Origin: Patellaria atrata CBS 101060
Lineage: Eukaryota; Ascomycota; Dothideomycetes; Patellariales; Patellariaceae
Assembly: GCA_010093705.1 (NCBI GenBank)
Contig: MU006089.1
Location: 2,839,561-2,903,560 of the forward strand
DNA: 64,000 nt
Direction of reading: 5' to 3'
A model generated the notes under the pieces. That model did no database searches. It was not told the DNA's origin and was given only the letters and a program-made list of their open reading frames with translations. Shown here piece after piece: positions 45,634 through 56,485 of this stretch. The position numbers and the translations under genes are program-made. Positions within the stretch are counted from its first letter, which is position 1, and each line of letters opens with the position of its first letter.

Positions 45634-46273
45634 ATGTTGCCTCAAAGCATCACCGCACTCCTTGCTCTAGCTCTTCTGAACCTGAGCGCTGCCACAGCTC
45701 ACCCTAGTCCTTCTGGTTCTCCTACACCACAGCCATCCAATACGGTCCAGATGACTCCAACCGCCAAGGGATTTGAAGCAGCACCAAGTCCTTCCTCTCC
45801 ACGGGCACCTATAGCTGACGCGCCAAAGTACAGTGTCCAAAAATTTACCGAACCAGCATGCGCAAGCCATCGAGCTGCCATCTGGGGGTGCGAGGAAAGT
45901 AACTTAACCAAATGCTATCGATTCACGGATGTTTGCCTTGGACGCTGCTACAGGCTTCCCTCATGGGCGGATAATAAATGGAGCTCATTAAAGGTTGGAG
46001 GGCTCACATATAATCAGCAAGGGACTGTTCGAGCCCTTTGTACCACTCAAACGGTATGTGGCTATGAAGTACCCTCACATTTTGCCCATTGCTAATATCC
46101 AAATTTGCAGAAGTGCTGATTGCAAAGATTGGTGGGAAGCATTTGTACCAGAATGGAACAGCTGTGGTAAGGAATGTTTGGACTATTTTTCGTCGGTCAC
46201 TCACATTAGTGAGCTACTTGGAAACTTTGCAAAAAATATTAGTAGCTTTAAGTGCTATCCGAACCTGAATTAA
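45634..46273 (+). CDS. Small cysteine-rich secreted protein, copy A of a local family
   Basis: Exon 1 45634-46053, second coding part about 46111-46273. The N-terminus MLPQSITALLALALLNLSAATA is a clear signal peptide. A Pro/Ser-rich spacer leads to a cysteine core (WGCEESNLTKCYRFTDVCLGRCY) repeated in the two downstream copies. The second part (CKDWWEAF, CGKECLDYF, ISSFKCYP) resembles the second exon of copy C (CDEACLNEL, THIGEGISSFIC). Size, signal and paired cysteines fit the general look of candidate effectors of plant-associated fungi; no named family is recognised. The 3' half joins less cleanly than in a perfect gene, so the C-terminus is uncertain and this copy too may be in decay. Confidence 0.55.
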
Positions 46274-46649
46274 GTTAGGCGCGGACAATTTCGTCCTTCT
46301 AGGGGTGTATGATCACTATGGTGTGAGCTCAGAGCTCTACTGATATCTCTTCCTTCTACTTTCCCCTATTCCTTGTATTTCATCTATAATTGTAGAATAA
46401 ATTACTTTCCTAAATTGGCAAATTCCATCTTTTGCGTACCTAGTGATCCTACTGATGTATGCGTCACCAATTTCGGTTTAGATAGCTAGTCTTAGTAGCC
46501 TATGATTTCAATTCAGTTAAAATACACTTACGCCCACAACCTGAAATTCCGGAATTTCCCCAAGACGAAACGCTGAATGGTATTAGTCCAAGTACTCTCT
46601 ACAGCTTGATGAACAAAGATATGACCTAGTCCTCGAGATTGTTCACCTC

Positions 46650-47272
46650 ATGGGGACTCAAAATAAGATAAGTCTTCTCCAATATAAAGGTCCGCTCCAT
46701 GCACCAGATCTAGTAAAAAGCAACGTGCCGAAACAGAAATGTTCTCTCGGAAAGGGACTTTATCTCCTAGCCATTGCTATCTCCAACTGGCATTCAGTCC
46801 AAGCCGACGATTTTTTGGTCACTATCACCATACCCGAGCCCACCGTCTCACCAGCACCCAAAGGATTTGCTCACCCTGTTTCGGTTGACAACGTGAAGGG
46901 CGGTAGGGAAAAAGGTTCCATATGAGGCTGTAAGGGTGATCACCTAATAGAATGCTACCACTATACCTATGCTCAACTCAGCACCTGCTACGTGCTTCCC
47001 CTTTGGGCCGCAAACTCCTGGAATTCATTTGCGCTTGGAGAAAAGATTGGACATAACGTTTATGGTATCGAGACATATAACTGCTCTGTATCTTCGTAAG
47101 TGAACGAAATTTTACTCCCACTAAGACTGGGCGGTCAAATACTGACGAATGCTGGGTTAGGGACCGTAAGTGTGAGAATTTCGCGGCGGTAAAATTTATG
47201 GGCGAGAGGACTGACCCACCGTGTGAGGGAACTTGCTTAAGGGCGAAGGGTTTACATCAGATAATGGCGTGA
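46650..47272 (+). pseudogene. Small cysteine-rich secreted protein family, copy B (decayed)
   Basis: Approximate limits. It holds a hydrophobic leader-like stretch (GLYLLAIAISNWHSVQA), a Pro-rich spacer, the family cysteine core (ECYHYTYAQLSTCYVLPLWA) and a second exon (KCENF, CEGTCLRAKG) after a 65-nt intron 47096-47160 with good GTAAGT and GGTTAG signals. It looks broken, with about one or two breaks. The shared intron position and spacing with copies A and C show tandem duplication. Confidence 0.55.
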
Positions 47273-47735
47273 GGAGCTTTTTATGCGTCATAAGCAACTA
47301 CAGGACCTATGTCAATCCTTGATATCTCCTACAGCTATATCTTCCATTCTCTCCTACTGTACAATATACAATCAAGGATTTGTCGAATTATTGGAGATTA
47401 ATGTGCAGTAATGACACTATTATGCAGTTAGCTGCCAGATATAACATTCCTCGACTTTAGACAGACCTCGATAAATCCTAAGTAGTGCTGTAATAGGACA
47501 GTTGCCACGTAAGCGATGAAAATGTCATATGAGTTCCAGATGAGCCTCGGTCACTATATTTGTGAGAGTAACGGCTCTTCATTCCCTGTTGTGTCAGGCG
47601 ACTGAATCATTATCAAAAAAAAATGCAACTCCATTCCTTCATGTTTTCTTTCCATGATCTTCTTCTTCGTACTTCAGCACCTGGCTATTTGGTATTTCAG
47701 AACTTTAAACTTATCAAATTCCATCGAGAGACAAT

Positions 47736-48304
47736 ATGTTACCTCAAAGTACACATTACTTTCTAGTCTTTGGACTATCACACTTTGCTCCTGTCCTTGG
47801 ATTCAAAGTTGACGGGAATTTTAGATTATTTGGCCTTGAGCCTACTTTGGTTACTGCAGCGCAACCTACGGCTTCAAGGGCAATTTTCAAAGTTCAATCT
47901 TGGGTTGTGAAAATGGAGACCTGACCGGCTGTGATCACTACACCCATCCTTGTCTCCGAAACTGTTACGTCCTATCATCCTGGAGCAAGAAGAAGTGCCG
48001 TTCCATCCAAACAGGGGGGATTTATGGACACCGTGGGGGATCAGTCGCTGCATGTTTCGTTTACGAATAGGTTGTCAAAAAGAAACTCTAATCCTTTGCA
48101 AGAATTAATCATCACTAATGAATCCCGTTCAATATTGATGAAGAGTGTGCTGGGGATCAATGGGTTGATATTGAGTATTCAGACATTAATGAGACAAGGC
48201 CTTGTGATGAAGCTTGTTTGAATGAGTTGTATTCAGACTCGACTCACATTGGGGAGGGTATCAGCAGCTTTATCTGTAGAGCGAAGCTACTGGAATATGC
48301 TTAA
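47736..48304 (+). pseudogene. Small cysteine-rich secreted protein family, copy C (decayed)
   Basis: It begins with the same MLPQS start as copy A. The family core GCENGDLTGCDHYTHPCLRN is followed by CYVLSSWSKKKC. After an intron-like gap comes ECAGDQWVDIEYSD with CDEACLNEL and GISSFIC. It looks broken, with about one to two breaks. The third member of the cluster in the same orientation, about 1 kb from its neighbour. Confidence 0.55.
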
Positions 48305-51228
48305 AGAGGGAGGAGACTGGAATTCCTTGAAGGTAGCTGCGATTGTTCAGGATATTTGGTTATCTCTTTTATGCTCCTAGTTGTACTGTACTATAGGGTT
48401 AAAAGGGTGTTAAAAATTGATGTCAAAGAAATGAATAGGTAATGGAATCATGGCAATTTACGGGCTTCTTCTCCAGCATCTTCTCCCGCATCTTCATGGT
48501 GGCCTTTGAAGTCATATCTTATTCTTGCGTACATCGCACTGGCCAAATTATTTTCTTGTATCCTTAACTGTACGATAAGTTTCTGCGATCTTGAATTAGA
48601 AGGCCATGATAATGACACCGTAAGAGCCCTATACACCTTTGTAAACTCTTCGTGGGGGAACCCCCTAGATAGTGATACCTTCATTCTGCTAAGATTATTT
48701 GAGATTCTCTGACAATTATTGGTAATTGTACGGAGGAGAATTGTTGTTTTCAGCCCCTGACTCACCATGACTGTGCTTGCAGATATGAGTCAAAGTTATT
48801 CATCATCTCTCCCCTGGCTTGAAAGGCTCTCGTAAGTCCTTCCATCTCTTCATCGATCACTCTAAGCCTGTCTGAAGCCAATCTTCTCGTCTCAAGGTTA
48901 GCAAAAAAAAAAAGCCGATCTCAAACATTCAATGCACCAAAACTGTGCTCGTACTTATTCTCATCTTGACCATCCTCTCCAGGCTTACCGTCGCTGCCCC
49001 TGGTGTGCCAGCAGTCTTGGAATGTCCAGAATATCTCCCTCCCACTGGGGACATCTCCGACGAATGCATCTTTAACTTCCGGGCCTCTACTTCATCTAAT
49101 ATGAATAGCGAAAACGGTATCACACGTCGAATCCTGCACTAATGCGCAGAAACGTGCATGGCTGATGACTCTGATATATGAGAGGAATGGTAGATGCTTC
49201 ACAAGAGTTCCGATTTCCAGTGGGTGGACAAAATGTATAGTTAGGATTACGGACTGATAGAGATATCGAGAAACATGTAAAGGTAGATATGAATGAATTG
49301 ATGGAATCTAAACTCCGAAGAGAGAAAGAAGCCAACTCACCATAATAGGATTTACTTTGATGCTGGTGTACCATGGTCACCGGGTTTGCATGAACTCCTG
49401 GTGTCCCATCCTGCTTAAGATACGTTAGCTACCATCCTACGTCGAAAAGCAGAGAGCTCACCGTAACTCCAACAAGCAACATTCCAACACGCCGTTAATC
49501 GGAGCCACTAAGTCCAACTCTCCATCTTAAGCCTCTCTTAGCTCGGTGAAGCCGTCCTCATACTCCCACCTTCCATCTCATCGTCCACCCTCATCCGCTA
49601 ATCTCGGCGAATATCAAACCCCCTAATGCAGAATGACTTCAAGTGCCCTTCATCACACTCAAAATTCACATATTCAACTTCCCGTGCGAGCTGATGGACG
49701 ATTATGAAGTTGGATTAGAGACTCTATCCGAGCCCTTAGTCTCGGGAGATGACGTCTCTTCCCGCCTTTAGCTCTCACTCACCCGAAGAAGCAAGCATCC
49801 TCGGCATCCGCGCCAAGCGATTGGTCTCTTCGCTTTCGGTTTCAATCGAGGATACCTTGATAGTAAGCTGACGCTCTGATAAAAACACCATGAAATATCA
49901 GTCCAGCAAGTATGTTCAGGATTAGATAGCCCATGTAAGCACATAAGGTAGGGTAGTACAAATCCGATCTCCCTTACATCTCACGTGCCCATCACGATAA
50001 GAACTCGCCCAGGGTTCCCAGAAAAGCTGAAAAAGCGTCTGCTTCTGCATACTAGAAGCGGTAGTGACCGGGAGGAAGGTGTGCAAGGTAAGCGTGGTAA
50101 GGTAACGTTACCTTAGGACCCGTTAGCACGGATGTGTAGATCCTCTGAGCCGATGGGCAGGGTCCACGGTGGGCCTGATCGACAACGACGAATATGTCCA
50201 TCTTTCAACGGTCAGGTAGGTAAGTGGAGACAACGGAAATATGGGAATTCACGCAATGAGGTTCGGTTATCGATAACTTAAATGGAACTTGGAAGAGATA
50301 CAGGTTAGCAGACCAGCGATTGTATATATTGTTGATCAGCTGATCAGTTGATAGCGACATTAGTTGGGTTAGCCATAACAGGAAAGGGAATTTAGAGATA
50401 GAAGTTAGCAAAGAGTACTTGTTGAGCTTTTTATGAGACAATTTGTAGCACCGCAATAGCGGTTGTTTCATTCTCACTAACAGTTTCAAATTACCCAACC
50501 CTAACCCAATTAACTCCACCATTATGTGCAATCCAAGCTCACGGGTATACACTTATGTAGGAGCCACCGCCTATTAGCAGGTCCAATTATGAGGATATTT
50601 TAACCCTTTTGCGTGAACTTTTGAGAGAGTAAAGAAAATCAATCCGACGTAATGACGCACCAATGACATAACGCATCAAATCCCCGGAAATGCGAATATG
50701 CAATCCAAAGAAGACAAAGAGATGACTTAATAACCATTGACAGTGATTCCATTGCGCATTCCATTCGTAAATCCATTGACAGCCTTCTCGAGATGGTCGA
50801 CAATATGGCTGTGCGCATCAGGTTCGCTTGGTAGTTCCCCCTTTTCGTCGATGGGGGAGCTCGCTGGCGAAAGTTCGCGCGATGGGACATCTGAGGAGTT
50901 CCGTTTGATCGGTCGGAAAGGGTTGGGTGTTGAGGGGCGACTCGATAAGAACTGTTGGTGGTTAGACGAGGCGATGTAGTCGTAGATGGTAAGGAATCTA
51001 GGAGGTGTAGTCGAAAGTAGAAGAAAATATTGTCATAGGAAATTTTGCCCTAGAAAATATAATCATAAACTCCGTTGTAGAGAAAGTTGGCATATGAAAT
51101 CTTATCCCTGGAATTACTCTTGCTGAACATATTGACATAGGAAATCTTGTCCCAGAAAATATTATCGTAGAAAGTTTAGTTGTAGAAAATCTTTGCCGTA
51201 AGAAATCATAGGGGTCCGCTATCGGAAT
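48305..51228. other. Long intergenic stretch, no firm gene
   Basis: 2.9 kb. A secreted-looking fragment at about 48937-49142 (VLILILTILSRLTVAAPGVP ..., with two Cys) lacks an ATG in frame and is too weak to call. Otherwise only short overlapping frames. Confidence 0.4.
51029..51211. repeat. Diverged short tandem repeats 3' of the IPMS gene
   Basis: The + strand motif CATAGGAAATCTTGTCCCAG recurs in variant form several times with GAAAATAT and GTTGTAGA between. The spacing is irregular and identity moderate. Confidence 0.6.
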
Positions 51229-53066
51229 CTAATGTGTAAAGGTTAAAGCTGGAGAATAAAGTTCACTAACCGATGATGCAGCCGAGAGGAGAGCGATGAG
51301 AGATGCTTGTACAACATCCTCATGAATACCAACACCCCAGACCTTGTCTTCTGAGAACGGTGTAGAGCATTCGATGAACGTCGCTGCCTTGACATTTTTA
51401 CCTTCACCAATGGCATGTTCCTTATAATCGACGACATCGAAATCGACGCCAAGAGTCTTCAAGGCATTCGAAAGAGACGAGATAGCACCGTTACCGATGC
51501 CAGAAATCTGGTGCTCCATACCGTCGATTTCAACAACACCATGGAACCTTCTCTTGAGATTTCTTGTACTTTGCGTCTTTCCTGGTTCTGGTGGAGCGGG
51601 CGATGAGGAACGATCTGCTTGGATTTCGTAGTCGAGTAGGTTGAATCTTGGATTCTTCTTCAAGTGATAAGCTTCCACGAAAAGCTTCTCGATCTCGACA
51701 GGAAGGAGCTCGCGCCCAAGCATGTCCGTTTGTCTTTGAACAATCTTCGAGAATGCGATTTGTAGGCCGCGAGGGAGGTCCAAATCGAGAGTACGTTGAA
51801 TGATCCAAGCAACACCACCTTTTCCACTTTGTGAGTTGACTCGAATGATGGCCTCGTAAGTACGGCCAATATCTTGAGGATCCAATGGTAGATACGGAAT
51901 TTCCCAACGATCGTTGTCTTTCGCGCCCTCCAGCTTGCGCCTCTGGAATCCTTTCTTGATGGCGTCTTGATGGGAGCCGCTGAAAGCACACACGACAAGC
52001 TGACCTCCGTAAGGTGCGCGAGCATGCACTGGAATCTTAGTGCTCTTCTCGACGACATTAATCACTGAAGTGATATCAGAGAAGTCGATGTTTGGATGAA
52101 TTCCCTGCGTGTACAAGTTAAGGGCGAGAGTGACCAGGTCAACATTTCCAGTTCGCTCTCCGTTACCGAAAAGAGTGCCCTCTACTCTGTCAGCGCCGGC
52201 CATCTGTGCTAATTCTGCCGCCGCTACGGCACATCCTCTATCGTTGTGTGGATGGAGGGATACACAGATCTTCTCCCTCTCTGAAATGTTTCTGCAGAAG
52301 AATTCAACCTGATCTGCGTATACGTTGGGTGTTGACATTTCGACGGTAGCGGGAAGATTGAAGATGATAGGATTCTCCTCTGTAGGACCCCATGCTTCCT
52401 TGACGGCTTCGCAGACTTCAAGAACGAAGTTTGGGTCTGAGTCTGAAAAAGTCTCGGGGGAGAACTCGAATGCCCATTCTGTACCTGCTTGACTAGGGTC
52501 GTCCTTTGTCAATGATCTAGCGTACTTGGTACATTCCACGGCCTTAGCTTTGCTCTGACCATTGTTCATATTGAAGACTGTCTTTTGAAAGCATGGACTG
52601 GTTGCCAAGTAGAGATGGAGAATGGCCTTCTTCGCGCCTTTCAGAGATTTTACGGTGGGGAGGATGAGCTCTGGGCGGCATGGTGAGAGGACTTGCAACC
52701 AGACATCGTCCGGAACAATTCCTGGGGTCTCAACCAATCTTCTAGTGAAGTAGAAGTCGGTGTCAGAGGCGGAAGGGAAAGAAACCTCAATCTCTTTGTA
52801 ACCTAGTTGGACGAGCATTTGAAAGTATTGAAATTTCTGCTCTCCATCCTGTGATTGTTATCAATTGGAATGTCCAGGGAGAAAGGAAGGCACGGTATGT
52901 CTTAGATGCGTACCATAGGGTCAACCAGACTCTGGTTGCCATCCCTCAAGTCTGTTGACAACCAACGCGGTGGCTTGTCAATAGTCTTCGAGGGCCATTG
53001 TCGGTTGGGAATATCCAAAGGTTGGAATTTCTTGTATTTCTTGGAGGGATCCTTGAGCATAGGCAT
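51229..53066 (-). CDS. LEU4: 2-isopropylmalate synthase (leucine biosynthesis)
   Basis: Exons (minus) 53066-52914 and 52848-51229, intron 65 nt; 590 residues. Exon 1 has [18 protein letters not shown], then [19 protein letters not shown], the conserved substrate/metal site of the DRE-TIM barrel (DLRDGNQ at 39-45). Further blocks are [19 protein letters not shown] (metal-binding HxHN) and [19 protein letters not shown]; the C-terminal regulatory (leucine-binding) domain has [14 protein letters not shown]. The reaction is acetyl-CoA + 2-oxoisovalerate to 2-isopropylmalate, the first committed step to leucine. The protein starts where the yeast short, cytosolic form starts, with no mitochondrial presequence seen upstream. 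The last 13 residues may not be the real end: GTTAGT after SAASS could be a donor, see findings. Confidence 0.94.
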
Positions 53067-54361
53067 GATGAAAGGAAAGAGAGTAAGTAATCAGGAAGAA
53101 AAAATAATTACAACAATTGTGTTTGCTTCATGAATGTTTGGGGGGTCAAGAGGTTTTTGAATGCTGGATGAGTCGAAGTACACGGCTGTATCCAAAATTC
53201 TTCAGTTAGCCGGTTATTGGTGGGGCCGCGGCTAGCGTGCGCGATGACACAAGTGGGCGAAACTTCTGAACTCGATCTCAGGGCTCAAAGGCTCAGGGTT
53301 CGCTGGCATTCTGGCAAGAACAACCAAGAACGCCCAAGAGCGCCTTCCGCCTGCCTGAACTCCCTCCCCCAGGTACGGCAAGGTACAGCAAACTATACAG
53401 GTCAGGTACTGGGTACTGATGTTACAATATTAAAAACAGGCAGGTTCAATTCCTTTTTCGCCTCTACCGACACGGCGAACACCACCGCTATTGTCTGTGC
53501 ATCAGACGTTTCATACGCTAAAAGCCAATGCCTCATGGGATGTCAGAGTCTTAGAGAGATTCCCTCATGGTATGTTAAGCATATTTCGCGTATGTCCCCG
53601 GCAAACTTCTCCTTTCACACTCATCTCCTGCGTATACCCCTCCTCCGATCTTCGCTCACCGCATCACCGCATCTACCGCATTCACCACTTGGGTCAAAGC
53701 TATTTGTGATGATACGATCAGATTTTATTCTTACCTGACTTCGTAGTATTACGCGCAAATGTCATCAGGTTTGAAGTTTAATTCAGCTTCATTACCCGAG
53801 CGACTAAGGTATCTTAGCAAAATCGAACGAGAACTGTCTGACTGTGTCATCGTGTTTTCATTCTTATCATCAGCTTTAGGTTGAAGTCGAAAGTTCTATA
53901 TTTGCGTACTACCTTACTTCTAACATATTTCGCAATGACGACGCGGCGCACTTCATACAGTAGCCTCTTGATGCACTGACCATATTCAATATCGAAAAGC
54001 TTTTATATCAGAATTAACAGATTATCCACCGCCACGACTCCATCCTTTCCGCCTCTTCCCCAGAGTTTTGGCACTTTTGGGGTCAGCGTCCGAGAGAGTA
54101 GAAGTACCCAATGTAAGGTAGGTAATTAACCTTCGTATACTTGTAGCTACTAACTTGTTTTCACTTGTCTTCGCCCACGCCTTCTAGCCGGTTTAGGCAA
54201 TTTCGGTGGATTATCAACCAATAGCATCTTACAATGCATAATAACCAAATGCCCTCATTCGTCGAGTGGCTGCTGCTGCCACTTCTGTATCACCTAATGC
54301 ACGCAAGCTGAGCTAGCACGGGTATTGCCTGCGATACTGGCTTTGCGATATCGCCATTATT
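53067..54361. other. Intergenic, IPMS promoter region
   Basis: 1.3 kb. A 173-codon frame at 53217-53738 begins with TTG and has no family match. No perfect CCGGNNCCGG (Leu3-type) site was seen. Confidence 0.5.
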
Positions 54362-55603
54362 TCATAGTTTGCTGTCTGCAGGTTGTTTCAATCGACACAT
54401 TCCCTACGTCCATGTTTTTAGTAGCTTTCTAAACTTCAGTTTGTAAATCAAGGCATACCTCTTGGACACACGTGGCGATCAGCTTCCCATCTCTCGTAAA
54501 CATCCGTTGGATCACGAGACCCCGGCCATCTCCAGTCCACGGACTCTCCATTTCCGTATACATCCATTCATCTGCGCGAAAGTCTCTGGGATTATGGAAG
54601 AAGATGGTATGATCAAGACTGACCATCATGCCGATCTCTGGCCTTGGATCGGGTTGGTCCCATTTACCGGTACGCTGTCTTTCTCGTATTCTCTTAATAA
54701 GTTCATCATCCATACCTGGTAATTTCCTGATATCGTCATCGTCCATTTCCAAGAGCTTCTTCAATACATCTGCATCTACAGTCGGTTTGCCGTCCTTTCC
54801 AGGAGGAGTGAACCGCCAAACTTTATGTACTCGGGCAATCGTGCCAACGAAGTAACTGTCAGACATATATGCCAGCGCAGAGAGATGAGCTTCATGGCCA
54901 CCGCTTTCAGATATCTTACCTCGTGCTCTGATCCATTGTCGAATGCGTTTGGTATGGATCTCAGGAGAATCGTCTTTTCTAGTATCAGCATATCACGGAT
55001 AACCTAAGAAATCCTTTCGACCTACTGTTCTCGATATCTATCCTCTGACTCTGAAATGGACCCTGTGAGCCTTGGGGCGCCCTGAAATCGTCGATATTTT
55101 CAACTGGATCAGGGACATCTGGCATGGTCGTTGAGTGTTCAAGTTTTAACTTTCCCCCACTATTTTCTCTCACAAAACTAATTGTGGTTGTAAATATGAT
55201 GGCGCCCCTTTGACGAGCTTGAACGGTACGCGTCGCAAACGAACGACCCTCTCGGACGTGCTCCACATGGTATATCACAGGCATCTCACTACTGCCGGCG
55301 AGGACGAAGTAGCAATGCATGGAGTGTCCCGTGAAATTCTTTGGCACCGTGCGCTGTGCAGCTGCAAGACTCTGCGCGATGACGCAGCCGCCGTATAGAC
55401 CGCGCGCCCCTGGAGGATGCCATAACTCGCGAGTGTTGGTAAAGAGGTTCTAAGGGATGAATATAATCAGTATATGTACGCAAATTGATGACACGAGGAG
55501 GGAGTATTACAGGATCAATGTCGGTCAATTGCGTCAATTCCAGCGTATTTTCGATGTTAGACTTAACAGGGTCAACTTTCGGAGGTCTGATAAGTGTAGA
55601 CAT
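54362..55603 (-). CDS. Peroxisomal acyl-CoA thioesterase II (TesB/ACOT8 family)
   Basis: Exons (minus) 55603-55511, 55449-55026, 54973-54459 and 54403-54362, introns 61, 52 and 55 nt; 357 residues. The double hot-dog pattern is clear: NLFTNTRELWHPPGARGLYGG, HSMHCYFVLAG, then HTKRIRQWIRARGKIS, EAHLSALAYMSDSYFVGT, and SLDHTIFFHNPRDFRADEW with QRMFTRDGKLIATCVQE. The final exon is only 14 codons and reads GMCRLKQPADSKL, ending in the canonical PTS1 signal SKL; it would be missed if the ORF were simply extended. The enzyme hydrolyses acyl-CoA to free acid and CoA inside peroxisomes, tied to beta-oxidation. For intron 2, donor GTAGGT with acceptor AAAAG gives the family-like IENNDSPEIHTK. Confidence 0.93.
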
Positions 55604-56485
55604 GTCGTTGTGAATAATTGGGAGTCTATCTCTCTTTTGTGGCAACCAAGGAGAATACCAGCTAGACATATATCATGGAAAAGCAGGTATTTGAAAGAGC
55701 AGGCCTCACTACATGTTCACAATCACATTCAGATCTATCTACCGGACCAGCCGTGCTTCAAAGATCGCAATGAGGTGGAAGTTCTACGTATCTGATAGCC
55801 GTTGAGCCGAGGCTGGCGGATAAAAGTTTCTGAGAACGCCGACTCCGCGCTCTCCCTCATTTCGCCGTTCGGGATATCCCATGTCCGCAGGTCTGAGTTA
55901 TTACGGTTAGATTGGTACTGACATTTCTCAATACACGTTCCATAGCCCCCCCAAGGGTACCTACAACGGTACTTGTAGTACACAGCAATCGTGCTCTTTG
56001 AGGAACGAATAAATCCCTTATTTGTACGTGGAACATGTCACGATTGCTTTGGGACTGTGCAGTACAGTAGAACTAGTACAAAACATTGCCGAACATCAAT
56101 TTATACTCCGCATTTAGAAGTAGCCAAGGAATACAAGGTCATGTCACTAGTTAAATAAAGTAACATTCGTAAATTCTAAACGAGTGTGGGTGAAACGGAT
56201 TGCTAACACGTCATTTTCGATGGGGCCAAACGGCGGTTCAACACCCTGCGATTAATTCCCGAGTCACTGCAAGCTATCAAGCACTCACGGTCTCACTCTA
56301 ATGTGTGCTTGAAGTCCACACCTAACACCGTGCCGTGTCTACTCGAAGAAGAAGCTCTGTAGACGCTCTTAGAGCCCTTACACTCGTTCTTTTCTTTTAC
56401 TGATCCCGTCCCGCTATTCCGTTCTCTAATCGCACCTGTTCTGGAGCGCGTCGATATACTGCACGACGACAAATGCCAAACCACC
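55604..56485. promoter_or_regulatory. Divergent promoter region, thioesterase / CPS1
   Basis: 882 bp between divergent starts; no coding features. No specific site is assigned. Confidence 0.4.

Noticed and set aside
48937-49142. Secreted-looking fragment with hydrophobic start
   Set aside because: No in-frame ATG; similarity to the cysteine-rich family upstream is too weak.
53217-53738. 173-codon plus-strand frame upstream of IPMS
   Set aside because: Begins at TTG, has no family similarity or domain pattern, and occupies the promoter of the minus-strand gene.
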